DNA of 64,000 nt from NCBI RefSeq assembly GCF_001506165.1, contig NZ_CP011427.1, forward strand, positions 434,001 through 498,000, written 5' to 3'. A program made the position numbers and the translations under genes. Every line of letters begins with the position of its first letter. Within the stretch, counting starts at the first letter, position 1. Under the pieces are notes generated by a model. It did no database searches. It was given only the letters and a program-made list of their open reading frames with translations, and was not told where the DNA came from. Origin of the DNA: Pantoea vagans (lineage in GTDB: Bacteria; Pseudomonadota; Gammaproteobacteria; Enterobacterales; Enterobacteriaceae). Shown here in pieces: positions 17,375-26,279 of the stretch.

Positions 17375-18805
17375 GTGGCGAAATACCAGCAGTTGGTCGA
17401 TCAGTTACGGGCACAAATCGAAGCACGCATCTGGCCGCCGGGAGAAAAGCTGCCGTCGCTACGTCAGCAAGCGGAGCAGAGCGGGCTTAGCCTGATGACG
17501 GTGATGCACGCCTACGAAGTGCTGGAGAGTCAGGGCTGGATCGTCTCTAAGCCGCAGTCCGGCTACTATATTGCCCCGCGCGCCGCTGAAAGCCGTCCAC
17601 GTTTACCCACGCAGGCCATTGCCAGAACTGAGCAGGCAGACACCAACAGCTTCGTATTCGATGTACTGCAAGCCACGCGCGATCCGGCCATTATTCCCTT
17701 CGGCTCAGCGTTTCCCGACCCTGAACTCTTTCCGCAGCGCCAGCTGATGCGCTCGCTGGTGAAAGTTTCGCACAATCTCAAGCCCTCTGACGCGCTCAAC
17801 AATTTGCCGCCGGGGAACGAAGCGCTGCGTAAAATTCTGGCCCAGCGTTACGCCCAGCAAGGCATCACCTTATCACCCGACGATATCGTCATTACCAATG
17901 GCGCGATGGAAGCCCTCAATCTCAGTTTGCAGGCCGTAACGGAACCCGGTGACTGGGTGGTGATTGAGAACCCCTCTTTCTACGGGGCATTGCAGGTGAT
18001 TGAGCGCCTGAAGCTGAACGCCATCGCCATCGCCAGCGACGTCGAACAAGGCATCGATCTTGATGAACTGGAGCAGGCGCTGCAACGCTGGCCGGTGAAA
18101 GCCTGCTGGTTGATGACCAACCGCCAAAATCCGCTCGGCTTTACGCTGAGCGTCGAACGCAAGCAGCAACTGGTGGCTTTGCTGGCGCGGCACAAGGTGG
18201 CGATGATTGAGGATGACGTCTACAGCGACCTCTACAATGGTCACGACAAACCACTGCCCGCGAAAGCCTTTGATCGTGAAGGGAATGTCCTGCACTGCGG
18301 CAGTTTTTCAAAAAATCTGGTGGCGGGATTTCGCGTCGGTTGGGTGGCGGCCGGACGTCACGCCCAGCGCGTGCAGCGGATTCAGTTGATGAGCACGCTC
18401 TCCACCAGTGCGCCGATGCAGCTGGCGCTGGCCGATTTCCTCAGCACCCGCAGCTACGATACCCATCTAAAGAAGCTGCGTCAGACGCTGGCAAAGCGTA
18501 AGCAGCAGGCGCAGCAGGCGCTGCGCCGCGTCTTGCCGATTGAGGCGCACATCAGCGATACGCCCGGTGGCTATTTCCTGTGGATTTCACTGCCCGAGCA
18601 GATCAACACCACGCAGCTTTATCATCTGGCCTTGAAAGAGGGCATCAGTATTGCGCCGGGCCAGTTGTTCTCCGGCAGTGAAGGATTCAGCCACTGCTTC
18701 CGATTCAATACCGCCTGGCCGTGGGATGCACGGGCCGAGACGGCAGTGGAGACGCTGGGCAAATTGATTGCTGAACTCAGGTCGGACAGCTCTACTGAAT
18801 CGTAG
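17375..18805 (+). CDS. ydcR: MocR-type regulator: GntR winged helix fused to aminotransferase fold, YdcR-like
   Basis: The 476-aa protein has an N-terminal GntR winged-helix domain (about 1-72: PSLRQQAEQSGLSLMTVMHAYEVLESQGW) and a fold-type I aminotransferase domain (about 110-465). The PLP lysine is in CGSFSKNLVAGFRVGW. The sequence follows E. coli YdcR throughout. MocR proteins are PLP- or amine-responsive transcription factors; the target is unknown here. The start is GTG 17375, with GGAGG seven bases upstream. The stop codon TAG lies inside the family B palindromic repeat that begins at 18802, so the repeat has set the C terminus. Confidence 0.87.
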   Translation: MAKYQQLVDQLRAQIEARIWPPGEKLPSLRQQAEQSGLSLMTVMHAYEVLESQGWIVSKPQSGYYIAPRAAESRPRLPTQAIARTEQADTNSFVFDVLQATRDPAIIPFGSAFPDPELFPQRQLMRSLVKVSHNLKPSDALNNLPPGNEALRKILAQRYAQQGITLSPDDIVITNGAMEALNLSLQAVTEPGDWVVIENPSFYGALQVIERLKLNAIAIASDVEQGIDLDELEQALQRWPVKACWLMTNRQNPLGFTLSVERKQQLVALLARHKVAMIEDDVYSDLYNGHDKPLPAKAFDREGNVLHCGSFSKNLVAGFRVGWVAAGRHAQRVQRIQLMSTLSTSAPMQLALADFLSTRSYDTHLKKLRQTLAKRKQQAQQALRRVLPIEAHISDTPGGYFLWISLPEQINTTQLYHLALKEGISIAPGQLFSGSEGFSHCFRFNTAWPWDARAETAVETLGKLIAELRSDSSTES

Positions 18806-18897
18806 CGGCGCCATTTATGGCGCATCTGACTGCGAGGGTATGGCTCAACTACGCGCGATAAATCGCGCCGCTACATGACATTAAATCGCGCCGCGAC
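18802..18897. repeat. Intergenic palindromic repeat cluster, family B (GTAGCGGCGC)
   Basis: Three units lie here: GTAGCGGCGCCATTTATGG (18802-18820), an inverted full copy GCGCGATAAATCGCGCCGCTAC (about 18852-18873) and a partial third copy (about 18883-18896). Other members are at 26210-26234, 37910-37978 and 59422-59463. It provides the stop codon of ydcR and ends near the ylaC stop. Confidence 0.75.
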
Positions 18898-18903
18898 ATC
18901 CCT

Positions 18904-19386
18904 TTAAACCGTTGCCGCCTGCTGGTGGCCCCAGGTCAGATAATACACATCGTAAAAATCGACTTCGCCTTTCTGTTTCATCAAACGGTCGATACCACTG
19001 CGCACGCGATCGGGCGTGCCGGGATGGTCCACAATTTTATCCAGCGCCTGCTGTGAAACCGGCTGTACGTAATACCATTCGCCGTTGTAACACACGCGCA
19101 GATCCAGCGTATCGATATCTTCGAAGCGGTATTTGGGGTTGATGTCCATCAGCATCAGCACACTCATCACCAGCACAAACGCGGTGGCAAACCAGAACGC
19201 TGGCCAGCCCAGCATCTCAGTGGAGAAAATCAGCGCCACGCACAGCGCGTAACACAGGTACATCACCGCCCAGAGGCCGGGATGGGTTTTGAGGAAAGAA
19301 AAACTAAAGCGCGGCAGATTATCGCGCTGGCCTTCACGGTTCAGCGTGGCGATCTCATCGAGCAGGATTTGTTTGATCGTGTCCAT
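18904..19386 (-). CDS. ylaC: YlaC-family inner membrane protein
   Basis: The 160-aa protein resembles E. coli YlaC, with RDNLPRFSFSFLKTHPGL near 21-38 and FEDIDTLDLRVCYNGEWYYV near 87-106. Two hydrophobic segments (about 37-57 and 63-80) predict a small inner-membrane protein with a cytoplasmic C-terminal half. The function is not known. It is monocistronic, convergent with ydcR and divergent from the cupin gene. Confidence 0.8.
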   Translation of the reverse strand: MDTIKQILLDEIATLNREGQRDNLPRFSFSFLKTHPGLWAVMYLCYALCVALIFSTEMLGWPAFWFATAFVLVMSVLMLMDINPKYRFEDIDTLDLRVCYNGEWYYVQPVSQQALDKIVDHPGTPDRVRSGIDRLMKQKGEVDFYDVYYLTWGHQQAATV

Positions 19387-19638
19387 TGTTCACCTCTCAT
19401 TATCACTGCCTGCCAGTTAATCACATAACAGTGAAGTGAATCAGATACAGATCTGGGATGTTTTTATATAACAGTTTAGGCTTCTCTCCCTCACCCCACG
19501 AAATGTTAAATTTGTTGCCAACTAATTTGGCTTTAGTAAGGTAAATCATTCTTTTATGTGAATTTTGTTGGTGGGCGCACATTGCAATGCCCCTGGGCTT
19601 TGCCACAATTAAGCAACGTGGCTTCCCGGAGAAAGAGT

Positions 19639-20253
19639 ATGACTGCCAACACTTCCAGCCTGCTGTTACTGATGTCTTTCGCCGCCGGTACCTTTTCAGC
19701 AGGTTCATCCAGCAATCCGCAGCATTTGATGCTGTCGCTGCCGTCGGGCGGCATACCTAACAATCTGCTGCCGCTGATCATCTGGCCTGGCATCGCACCA
19801 GACTATGATGAGGAACTGCAGAGCGACAGCGCGGCCTGGTTCGAGAAAACGTTTAGCGCGAACGGCTGGCCTGCTGCGTGGCGCGCGCCAATCTACCCTT
19901 ACACCCATTACCACCCCAATACCCATGAAGTGCTGGGCATTGCATCCGGCTGGGCTGAAGTGCTGTTCGGCGGCGACAGCGGCCGCATGGTGACGCTGCG
20001 CGAAGGCGATGCGGTACTGATCCCCGCAGGTGTCGGCCATAAACAGGTGTTCGCCTCGGACGATTTTTTTGCCGTTGGCGCCTATCCTGAAGGAATGTCG
20101 CCAGAAACCGTGCGTGATGAGCCTTCTCGTTTACGTGCCGCGAAAGATCAGATTGCGCGCGTACCGCTACCGCATCGCGATCCTTTTACTGGCGGCGATG
20201 GGGCGATGACCGATATCTGGCTGCCAGTTGCGCAGCAGTTGATGCACCAGTAA
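19639..20253 (+). CDS. Cupin-domain protein, YjlB-like
   Basis: The 204-aa protein has a single cupin barrel, with metal-binding motif 1 around HYHPNTHEVLGIASGWAEV (about 92-110) and motif 2 around GDAVLIPAGVGHKQV. The block IPNNLLPLIIWPG (about 39-51) is typical of YjlB-type cupins. Function is unknown; cupins span enzymes and sensors. ATG 19639 is preferred for its GGAG 8 bases upstream, but the first ~30 residues (MTANTSSLLLLMSFAAGTFS) look like a hydrophobic leader not usual in YjlB. A start at 19729 is the alternative. It precedes the ATP-grasp cluster by 125 bp, on the same strand. Confidence 0.72.
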   Translation: MTANTSSLLLLMSFAAGTFSAGSSSNPQHLMLSLPSGGIPNNLLPLIIWPGIAPDYDEELQSDSAAWFEKTFSANGWPAAWRAPIYPYTHYHPNTHEVLGIASGWAEVLFGGDSGRMVTLREGDAVLIPAGVGHKQVFASDDFFAVGAYPEGMSPETVRDEPSRLRAAKDQIARVPLPHRDPFTGGDGAMTDIWLPVAQQLMHQ

Positions 20254-20378
20254 GGTGCAACACCACCGTTATCCGGCGCTGCTCCGCTATTGGGGCGCGT
20301 GTGCCGTTGCGGGCGCGAGCCTCTGGCACACTTTGTGCAGGAGAGGAGATACGTCCTCTGACAAGCGCCGGGTAAATC

Positions 20379-21818
20379 ATGAAAGAAAGCTACCAGATAG
20401 CGTCACACTTCTATGATGAGATGTTGCTGAGCGACGGCCAACACCGCGCGCACTATCAGCATTACTGGGAATGGTTACAACAGGCGGACAAAGAGGCAGT
20501 GGCGCGTAAGCGCGAAGAGGCGGAATTATTGTTTCATCGCGTGGGCATCACCTTCAACGTCTATGGTGATGATGGCGGAGCGGAGCGTTTAATCCCGTTC
20601 GACAGTGTGCCGCGCATCATTCCTGCTCGCGAATGGTCGATGCTCGATCGCGGCATCCGCCAGCGTGTGCAGGCACTCAATGCCTTTCTGCACGACATCT
20701 ATCATCAACAACACATCCTTAAAGCCGGTATCGTGCCTTCCGAGCAGGTGCTGGTGAACGATCAATACCAACCCTGCATGCAAGGCGTTGATCTGCACCG
20801 CAATATCTATGCGCATATCACCGGCGTCGATATGGTTCGTAATAATGACGGTGATTATTACGTGCTGGAAGACAACCTGCGCACGCCGTCTGGCGTCTCC
20901 TATATGCTGGAGAACCGCAAGATGATGATGCGCCTCTATCCGGAGCTGTTTATCGAACAGCACGTGGCCCCGGTGGAGCGTTATCCTTCACACCTGCTAC
21001 AAACGCTGCGCGAAAGCTCCCCAGTCAACGACCCCGTGGTGGTGGTGCTGACGCCAGGCCGCTTTAACAGCGCTTACTTTGAACACAGTTTCCTCGCCCA
21101 GCAAATGGGGGTGGAGCTGGTGGAAAGCGCCGATCTGTTTGTGAAAGATGGTGCAGTGATGATGCGCACCACCGCAGGACCCTGCAAAGTCGATGTGATC
21201 TATCGCCGCGTGGATGATGCCTTCCTCGATCCTTTGGCGTTTAGGCCGGATTCAATGCTGGGCGTGCCGGGCTTATTGTCGGTGTATCGATCCGGCAACG
21301 TGGTGCTGGCCAATGCCATCGGCACCGGCGTAGCGGACGATAAATCGATCTACCCTTACGTGCCAGACATGATCCGCTTCTATCTGGATGAGGATCCGAT
21401 CCTCAACAACGTGCCGACCTGGCAGTGCCGCAAACCGCAGGATCTCTCCTACGTGCTGGCGAATCTCAACAAAATGGTGGTGAAAGAGGTTCACGGCGCA
21501 GGGGGTTACGGCATGCTGATTGGCCCGGTTGCCAGCCAGCAAGAACTCAGCGATTTCCGCGATCGCTTAAAAGCGCGACCGGCTAACTATATCGCGCAGG
21601 ACACGCTCTCCCTCTCGACTTGCCCGACCTTTATCGACAACGGCCTTGCGCCACGCCACATCGATTTACGCCCCTTTGCCTTGAGTGGCGCGGATATCCG
21701 CATCGTGCCTGGCGGCTTAACCCGCGTGGCGTTGACGGAAGGTTCGCTGGTGGTGAACTCATCGCAGGGCGGTGGCACCAAGGACACCTGGGTTCTGGAG
21801 GATGACGCATCATGCTAA
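20379..21818 (+). CDS. Circularly permuted ATP-grasp ligase-like protein (type 2)
   Basis: The 479-aa protein has the permuted ATP-grasp core. Visible motifs are YYVLEDNLRTPSGVSYMLEN (about 169-188), VVKEVHGAGGYGML (about 370) for the nucleotide-binding lysine and glycine loop, APRHIDLRPFAL and SSQGGGTKDTWVL at the end. Such proteins are predicted to form an amide/peptide bond on an unknown substrate. It overlaps the alpha-E gene by 7 bp and opens the ATP-grasp / alpha-E / transglutaminase / Anbu cluster. A small inverted repeat AGAGGA-N6-TCCTCT (20342-20359) lies just upstream. Confidence 0.88.
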   Translation: MKESYQIASHFYDEMLLSDGQHRAHYQHYWEWLQQADKEAVARKREEAELLFHRVGITFNVYGDDGGAERLIPFDSVPRIIPAREWSMLDRGIRQRVQALNAFLHDIYHQQHILKAGIVPSEQVLVNDQYQPCMQGVDLHRNIYAHITGVDMVRNNDGDYYVLEDNLRTPSGVSYMLENRKMMMRLYPELFIEQHVAPVERYPSHLLQTLRESSPVNDPVVVVLTPGRFNSAYFEHSFLAQQMGVELVESADLFVKDGAVMMRTTAGPCKVDVIYRRVDDAFLDPLAFRPDSMLGVPGLLSVYRSGNVVLANAIGTGVADDKSIYPYVPDMIRFYLDEDPILNNVPTWQCRKPQDLSYVLANLNKMVVKEVHGAGGYGMLIGPVASQQELSDFRDRLKARPANYIAQDTLSLSTCPTFIDNGLAPRHIDLRPFALSGADIRIVPGGLTRVALTEGSLVVNSSQGGGTKDTWVLEDDASC

Positions 21819-22741
21819 GCCGCACGGCCAGTGGCCTTTACTGGATGGCGCGCTATCTGGAGCGCGCAGAACAACTCGCCCGGGTGTTGGATGTGACCAA
21901 CCGCCTGTCGCTGATGCCGGTACGTAACAGCCACGGTGATGAACTGCTGTTGCCACTGAATCTCACCGGCACACGACAGTTGTTTGAAACCCTCAACGGG
22001 CGCTTCACCATGCCGCAGTTGTTTAACTTCTTTGCCCTAGATGACCGTAATCCCAGCAGCATTTTCAGTTGCTGGCAGGAGGCGTGGAACAATGCGCACG
22101 CGGTGCGCGGCAGCTTGTCATCGGAAGTGTGGGAGAGCATCAACTCCACGTGGATTGAGATGCGAAACACGCGGCGACGCGGCATCACCAGTGCCAATGC
22201 CGACAGCTTTTTTGACTGGGTGAAAGAGCGCTCCCATCTGTTTCGCGGCGCGATGTTTGGCACCCTGTTGCGTGGGGATGCCATGAGTTTTATTCGCATC
22301 GGCACCTTAATGGAACGCAGTGACGGCACCGCGCGTTTACTCAGCGTCAATCAGCAGTTGCTGGAGCAGAATCCCGATTCGGTGCGTGAATATTATTGTC
22401 TCGACTCGTTATTGCGCGCCGTATCGGCCCGTGAAGCCTACAACGCGATCTTCAAGCAGCAACTGATGCCGGATCTGGTCAATGAGATGCTGATCCTGCG
22501 CAGCGAAAGTCCGCGATCGCTGCACTCCTGCATTGAAGAGATCGCCACGCAGCTGGAGCAGATCGGCAGCAGCGGTGAGGATCGCCCGCGTTATCTGGCC
22601 ACGGTGCTGCTAGCGGAGATGCGCTTTAGCACCTGGGAGAGCCTGACGCGTGAAGGGTTGTACAGCTGGCTTAATCACTTTCTTTCGCAGATCAACGCGT
22701 TGGCGGAAAGCATCAATCAAACCTATCTGGAGGCGAAATGA
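21812..22741 (+). CDS. Alpha-E domain protein
   Basis: The 309-aa, largely helical protein opens with MLSRTASGLYWMARYLERAEQLARVLDVT, the family signature, including the conserved E-R-A-E run and a second ...MSFIRIGTLMERSDGTARLL near 150-170. Alpha-E proteins are always found with the permuted ATP-grasp and transglutaminase; their role, perhaps scaffold or substrate carrier, is unknown. The gene overlaps both neighbours (7 bp upstream, 4 bp downstream), which implies a tight operon. Confidence 0.87.
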   Translation: MLSRTASGLYWMARYLERAEQLARVLDVTNRLSLMPVRNSHGDELLLPLNLTGTRQLFETLNGRFTMPQLFNFFALDDRNPSSIFSCWQEAWNNAHAVRGSLSSEVWESINSTWIEMRNTRRRGITSANADSFFDWVKERSHLFRGAMFGTLLRGDAMSFIRIGTLMERSDGTARLLSVNQQLLEQNPDSVREYYCLDSLLRAVSAREAYNAIFKQQLMPDLVNEMLILRSESPRSLHSCIEEIATQLEQIGSSGEDRPRYLATVLLAEMRFSTWESLTREGLYSWLNHFLSQINALAESINQTYLEAK

Positions 22742-23538
22742 GACTGAATATCGAGCATAAAACCTGGTATGCCTATGAGCAGCAGGTGAAACTCAGCACC
22801 CAGTATCTGCGCCTGACGCCGCAAAATTCAGTGCACCAGCAGATTCTGTCCTGGGATCTGGATCTGCCCTGCGAAGCCACGCGGACTCTGGATGCATATG
22901 GCAATGTGATGCATGTGTTAACCCTGGATACGCCGCATCAGCAGTTGGAGATTGCGGCGCGCGGGGTGGTGGATATTCTGGATGCCGGTGAACTGTCGCC
23001 GGATCCCGAATGCACCTTGTCGCCGTTGGTGTTTTTGCGCGCCACGCCGCTGACACTGCCAGATGCGGCTATTCGTGATTTCGCGCTGCGCTACTGGCAT
23101 GCGGAAAAGCCCCTCGCCAGCCTGGAAAAACTGATGGGCGAACTGTTGTTGAAAATGCCTTATCGGCCAGGTAGCACTCAGGTGAGCGATGCCGCAGCGA
23201 AAGTATTTGCCGCCGGCAGCGGCGTTTGCCAGGATCACAGCCACGTGTTTCTGGCGTGCTGCCGTAGCCTCGGGATTCCTGCACGCTATGTCAGTGGTTA
23301 TCTCTATACTGATAATGTTGAACACGTTGCCACCCACGCTTGGGTAGAAGCCTGGATGGATGGCAATTGGCACAGCTTTGATATCACCAATAATACTCGC
23401 AGTACGCGCCAACATTTGCGTCTGGCGGTGGGTGTGGATTATCTCGATGCTTGTCCAGTGCGTGGTATGCGACTGGGCGGCGGCGGTGAAGATATGCTGG
23501 CGGTAGCCGCGGTGCAGCAGGTGCATCCGCAGCAGTAA
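22738..23538 (+). CDS. Transglutaminase-like cysteine peptidase/amidase
   Basis: The 266-aa protein has an N-terminal beta domain (about 1-105) typical of this bacterial family and a transglutaminase-like core. The catalytic triad is readable as C164 (GSGVCQDHSHVF), H200 (VATHAWVEAW) and D215 (WHSFDITNN). In these operons it is predicted to hydrolyse or transfer the amide bond made by the ATP-grasp partner. It has no signal peptide, so it acts in the cytosol. It overlaps alpha-E by 4 bp and is 19 bp from the Anbu gene. Confidence 0.9.
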   Translation: MRLNIEHKTWYAYEQQVKLSTQYLRLTPQNSVHQQILSWDLDLPCEATRTLDAYGNVMHVLTLDTPHQQLEIAARGVVDILDAGELSPDPECTLSPLVFLRATPLTLPDAAIRDFALRYWHAEKPLASLEKLMGELLLKMPYRPGSTQVSDAAAKVFAAGSGVCQDHSHVFLACCRSLGIPARYVSGYLYTDNVEHVATHAWVEAWMDGNWHSFDITNNTRSTRQHLRLAVGVDYLDACPVRGMRLGGGGEDMLAVAAVQQVHPQQ

Positions 23539-23557
23539 TTTTTTTGTAGGCGTGACT

Positions 23558-24262
23558 ATGACTTATTGTGTGGCAATGCGTTTATCGTCAGGGATGATTT
23601 TTGTGTCGGATTCACGCACCAATGCGGGCGTCGACCATATTTCCTCGTTCCGTAAATTGCACGTGTTTCAGGTTGATGATGAACGCACTCTGGTGCTGCA
23701 AAGTGCCGGAAATCTGGCGACCACGCAAAGCGTCATGAGCCTGCTGCGGCGCAACAGCCATGACAGCGATCAGCCCAATTTGTTGAATGGGCGATCGCTG
23801 TATGACATTGCGCTGCTGGTGGGTGAAACCCTACGTGAAGTGATTAAACGTGATGGCGAAGAGTTTGGCGGCACGCTGCTGTTAGGCGGCCAGATTCGCG
23901 GTGAAGAGCCGCGCCTGTTTCAGATCTATCCGCAAGGCAACTTCATTGAAGCCAGCGTGGATACACCCTATTTCCAGATTGGTGAGAGCAAATACGGCAA
24001 GCCAATTATTGACCGGGTGCTGCGCTATGAAACGCCATTGAGCCAGGCGATGCAATGTGCGCTGATTTCAATGGATTCAACGCTGGCGAGTAATATTTCA
24101 GTCGGGCTGCCACTGGATGTGATGATTTATCACACCGATACCTTCAGTGATAACGAGCAGTATCATATCACTGAACAGCATCCCTATTTTTCGCAGATTC
24201 GTCAGCTGTGGAGCAAAGGTTTGCTGAGTGTTTTCTCGCAGTTACCGCCGTTGAAGCTGTAA
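23558..24262 (+). CDS. anbu: Anbu-type proteasome-like peptidase
   Basis: The 234-aa protein belongs to the Anbu (ancestral beta subunit) branch of proteasome-like Ntn hydrolases. With ATG 23558 the second residue is Thr, which becomes the N-terminal nucleophile once Met is removed. Counting from it, D17 (VSDSRTN) and K32 (FRKL) fill the proteasome-type active site. The start follows TAGG at good spacing; a GTG two codons upstream would bury the Thr and is rejected. It is the last gene of the cluster and likely cuts peptides linked to the ATP-grasp product. The natural substrate is unknown. Confidence 0.9.
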   Translation: MTYCVAMRLSSGMIFVSDSRTNAGVDHISSFRKLHVFQVDDERTLVLQSAGNLATTQSVMSLLRRNSHDSDQPNLLNGRSLYDIALLVGETLREVIKRDGEEFGGTLLLGGQIRGEEPRLFQIYPQGNFIEASVDTPYFQIGESKYGKPIIDRVLRYETPLSQAMQCALISMDSTLASNISVGLPLDVMIYHTDTFSDNEQYHITEQHPYFSQIRQLWSKGLLSVFSQLPPLKL

Positions 24263-24288
24263 TACCCACCTGTGTGACTAGCGCTTTC

Positions 24289-24360
24289 GGTCGCCATAAA
24301 TGGCGACCCTACAACGACAAGGCACGATTTTCGTAGGGTGCGCATTGATGCGCACCTGCA
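24289..24360. repeat. Intergenic palindromic repeat pair, family C
   Basis: GGTCGCCATAAATGGCGACC with CTACAA tail (24289-24315) is followed by CGTAGGGTGCGCATTGATGC and GCACCTGCA (24331-24360). It is the most intact copy of family C in the window and shows the unit order that the IS at 34661 interrupts elsewhere. Confidence 0.75.
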
Positions 24361-24486
24361 ATCTGCCATGAATGACGCTGCTTATCCGTTCTACGCTTTT
24401 TCCGGTCCACCCCGTCACCAGTCATAAATCTGAAAACAAGCCTGTTTACCTTCGGTGCGATAACCTCTGCGCATAAAAGGTGAATG

Positions 24487-26205
24487 ATGTTCTCTGTTGA
24501 TCAACTTCTCGATACTTACTGGCCAGGCCATCACCCCGCGAACTGGCAAAAACGCCTGCTGAAATGGGCGGTTCGCGAACATGAATTCCAATCCTTTGCT
24601 GACCGTTATCGCCACCTGAAAGGGGTGGATATGGTTGAGCAAGTGCTGGAGCACCTGGATGTGCGCTGTGAATTAAGTGAACGCGATCTGGAGCAGATCC
24701 CGACTCAAGGCCCGGTGGTGATTGTAGCTAACCATCCGCTGGGTGCGTTGGACGGTCTGGCGCTGTTGGCGGCGGTCTCTCAGGTGCGTCGCGACGTGAA
24801 AATTGTTGCGAACCGCATGTTGATGATGCTGGAACCGATCAACAACCTGATGTTACCCGTGGATAACATGGGTAACCGCACCAGCCGTGAACAGCTGTCA
24901 CGCATGCAGCAGCATCTCGACAATCAAGGTGCGCTGATTATCTTCCCAGCGGGTGAAGTCTCACGCCTTGGCACTCAGGGCGTACGCGACAGCAAATGGC
25001 ACCACAGCTTCCTACGTCTGGCGGCGCGTGCTCGCGCCCCGATTGTGCCGGTGCACGTGGTGGGTCGTAACAGCCTCGCATTTTACGCGGCGGCAAAAAT
25101 TGCCTCGCCGCTGGCGCTGCTGATGCTGGTGCGCGAGATGTTTCGTCAGCGCGGTTCCCGCATCAAGCTGCACATCGGTGAGCAAATTCCCTTCGCCAAC
25201 TGGCACGACGGCCACACGCCGGGTAAAGAGCTGGCAAAACGGCTGCGCAAACATCTCTATCGCATTGGTCAGGGGCGGCGCGGTTTGTTCCTGACAGAAG
25301 CGGCGATCGCGCGTCCGGAAGATCGTGCCGAACTGAAAAAAGCGCTAATGGAGAGTGAGCGACTTGGCTCGCTGCCGGATGGCAAGCAGATCTATCTGTG
25401 GCGACGTAACGGGGCCACCTGGGTGCCGCTGTTACGCGAACTGGGACGCCTGCGCGAGATTGCTTTTCGCGCGGTAGGTGAGGGCAGCGGCCGCCGCCGT
25501 GACCTCGATAAATACGATGATGATTACTATCACCTGATTTTATGGGATGACGATGCGCTGGAGATCGTCGGGGCGTACCGCTTCATTCCGGGGGCCGAGC
25601 AGTTAAATCGTCGTGGCCTGGAAGGCATTTACAGCGACAGCCTGTTCCACTACGACGAGCGCATGCTGCCGATCATCAATCAAGGGCTGGAACTCGGGCG
25701 CAGCTTTATTCAGCCCGCCTACTGGGGTAAACGTGGTCTGGATTATCTGTGGATGGGGATTGGTGCCTACATCGCTAAATACCCGGAAACCCGCTACCTG
25801 TTCGGCCCGGTATCGATTTCCGGTGGCATGCCACTGGCCGCGCGCGATCTGTTAGTGGCGTTCTACCGCATGTACTTCCCGACCGAGTTGCCGCTGGCGA
25901 AGTCACGCCGACCGTATCCGGCTTCGTTGCCAGAGGTGCTGGCGCAGTTCACCGGGGATAATTACACGGAAGATTTACGTCGCCTCAAGCATCTGCTGGC
26001 AAACCTGGGCACCGCGATTCCAACGCTCTATAAGCAGTACTCAGAGGTGTGCGAACCGGGAGGAGTGCAGTTTATTGATTTCGGCAGCGATCCCGATTTC
26101 AACAACTGTATTGACGGGTTGGTGTTGGTGGATCTGACACGCGTTAAGCCATCCCGTTATGAGCGTTATATCGGCATGCATTTGCAACCGCAGGATATGG
26201 CATAA
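24487..26205 (+). CDS. olsF: OlsF-type bifunctional ornithine-lipid acyltransferase
   Basis: The 572-aa protein joins an N-terminal PlsC/OlsA-like O-acyltransferase (about 60-270, with VANHPLGALDGLAL and IIFPAGEVSRLG) to a C-terminal OlsB-like (hemolysin/GNAT-related) N-acyltransferase (about 310-520, with LEIVGAYRFIPG, LELGRSFIQPAYWG and FGPVSISGGM). This is the layout of Serratia OlsF, which makes ornithine lipid from ornithine and acyl-ACP under phosphate limitation. The acceptor motif is the H-P-L-G-A-L-D form seen in this subgroup. ATG 24487 has AAAAGG at better spacing than the ATG one codon before. It is monocistronic, between repeats. Confidence 0.85.
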   Translation: MFSVDQLLDTYWPGHHPANWQKRLLKWAVREHEFQSFADRYRHLKGVDMVEQVLEHLDVRCELSERDLEQIPTQGPVVIVANHPLGALDGLALLAAVSQVRRDVKIVANRMLMMLEPINNLMLPVDNMGNRTSREQLSRMQQHLDNQGALIIFPAGEVSRLGTQGVRDSKWHHSFLRLAARARAPIVPVHVVGRNSLAFYAAAKIASPLALLMLVREMFRQRGSRIKLHIGEQIPFANWHDGHTPGKELAKRLRKHLYRIGQGRRGLFLTEAAIARPEDRAELKKALMESERLGSLPDGKQIYLWRRNGATWVPLLRELGRLREIAFRAVGEGSGRRRDLDKYDDDYYHLILWDDDALEIVGAYRFIPGAEQLNRRGLEGIYSDSLFHYDERMLPIINQGLELGRSFIQPAYWGKRGLDYLWMGIGAYIAKYPETRYLFGPVSISGGMPLAARDLLVAFYRMYFPTELPLAKSRRPYPASLPEVLAQFTGDNYTEDLRRLKHLLANLGTAIPTLYKQYSEVCEPGGVQFIDFGSDPDFNNCIDGLVLVDLTRVKPSRYERYIGMHLQPQDMA

Positions 26206-26209
26206 AATT

Positions 26210-26234
26210 GTAGCGGCGCGATTTATCGCGCGTA
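26210..26234. repeat. Intergenic palindromic repeat, family B
   Basis: A single unit, GTAGCGGCGCGATTTATCGC followed by GCGTA, starts 5 bp after the olsF stop. Same family as 18802-18897. Confidence 0.75.
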
Positions 26235-26279
26235 TTTTAGGCTTTTTAACGCTGAAAGATGCGCAATGAATTGCGTAAT

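Noticed and set aside
16608..17426. Long minus-strand open frame (272 codons) opposite the second GGDEF-EAL gene
   Set aside because: It lies antisense to a clearly conserved EAL domain, has no family motifs and is His/Gln/Arg-rich as antisense frames of GC-rich genes are.
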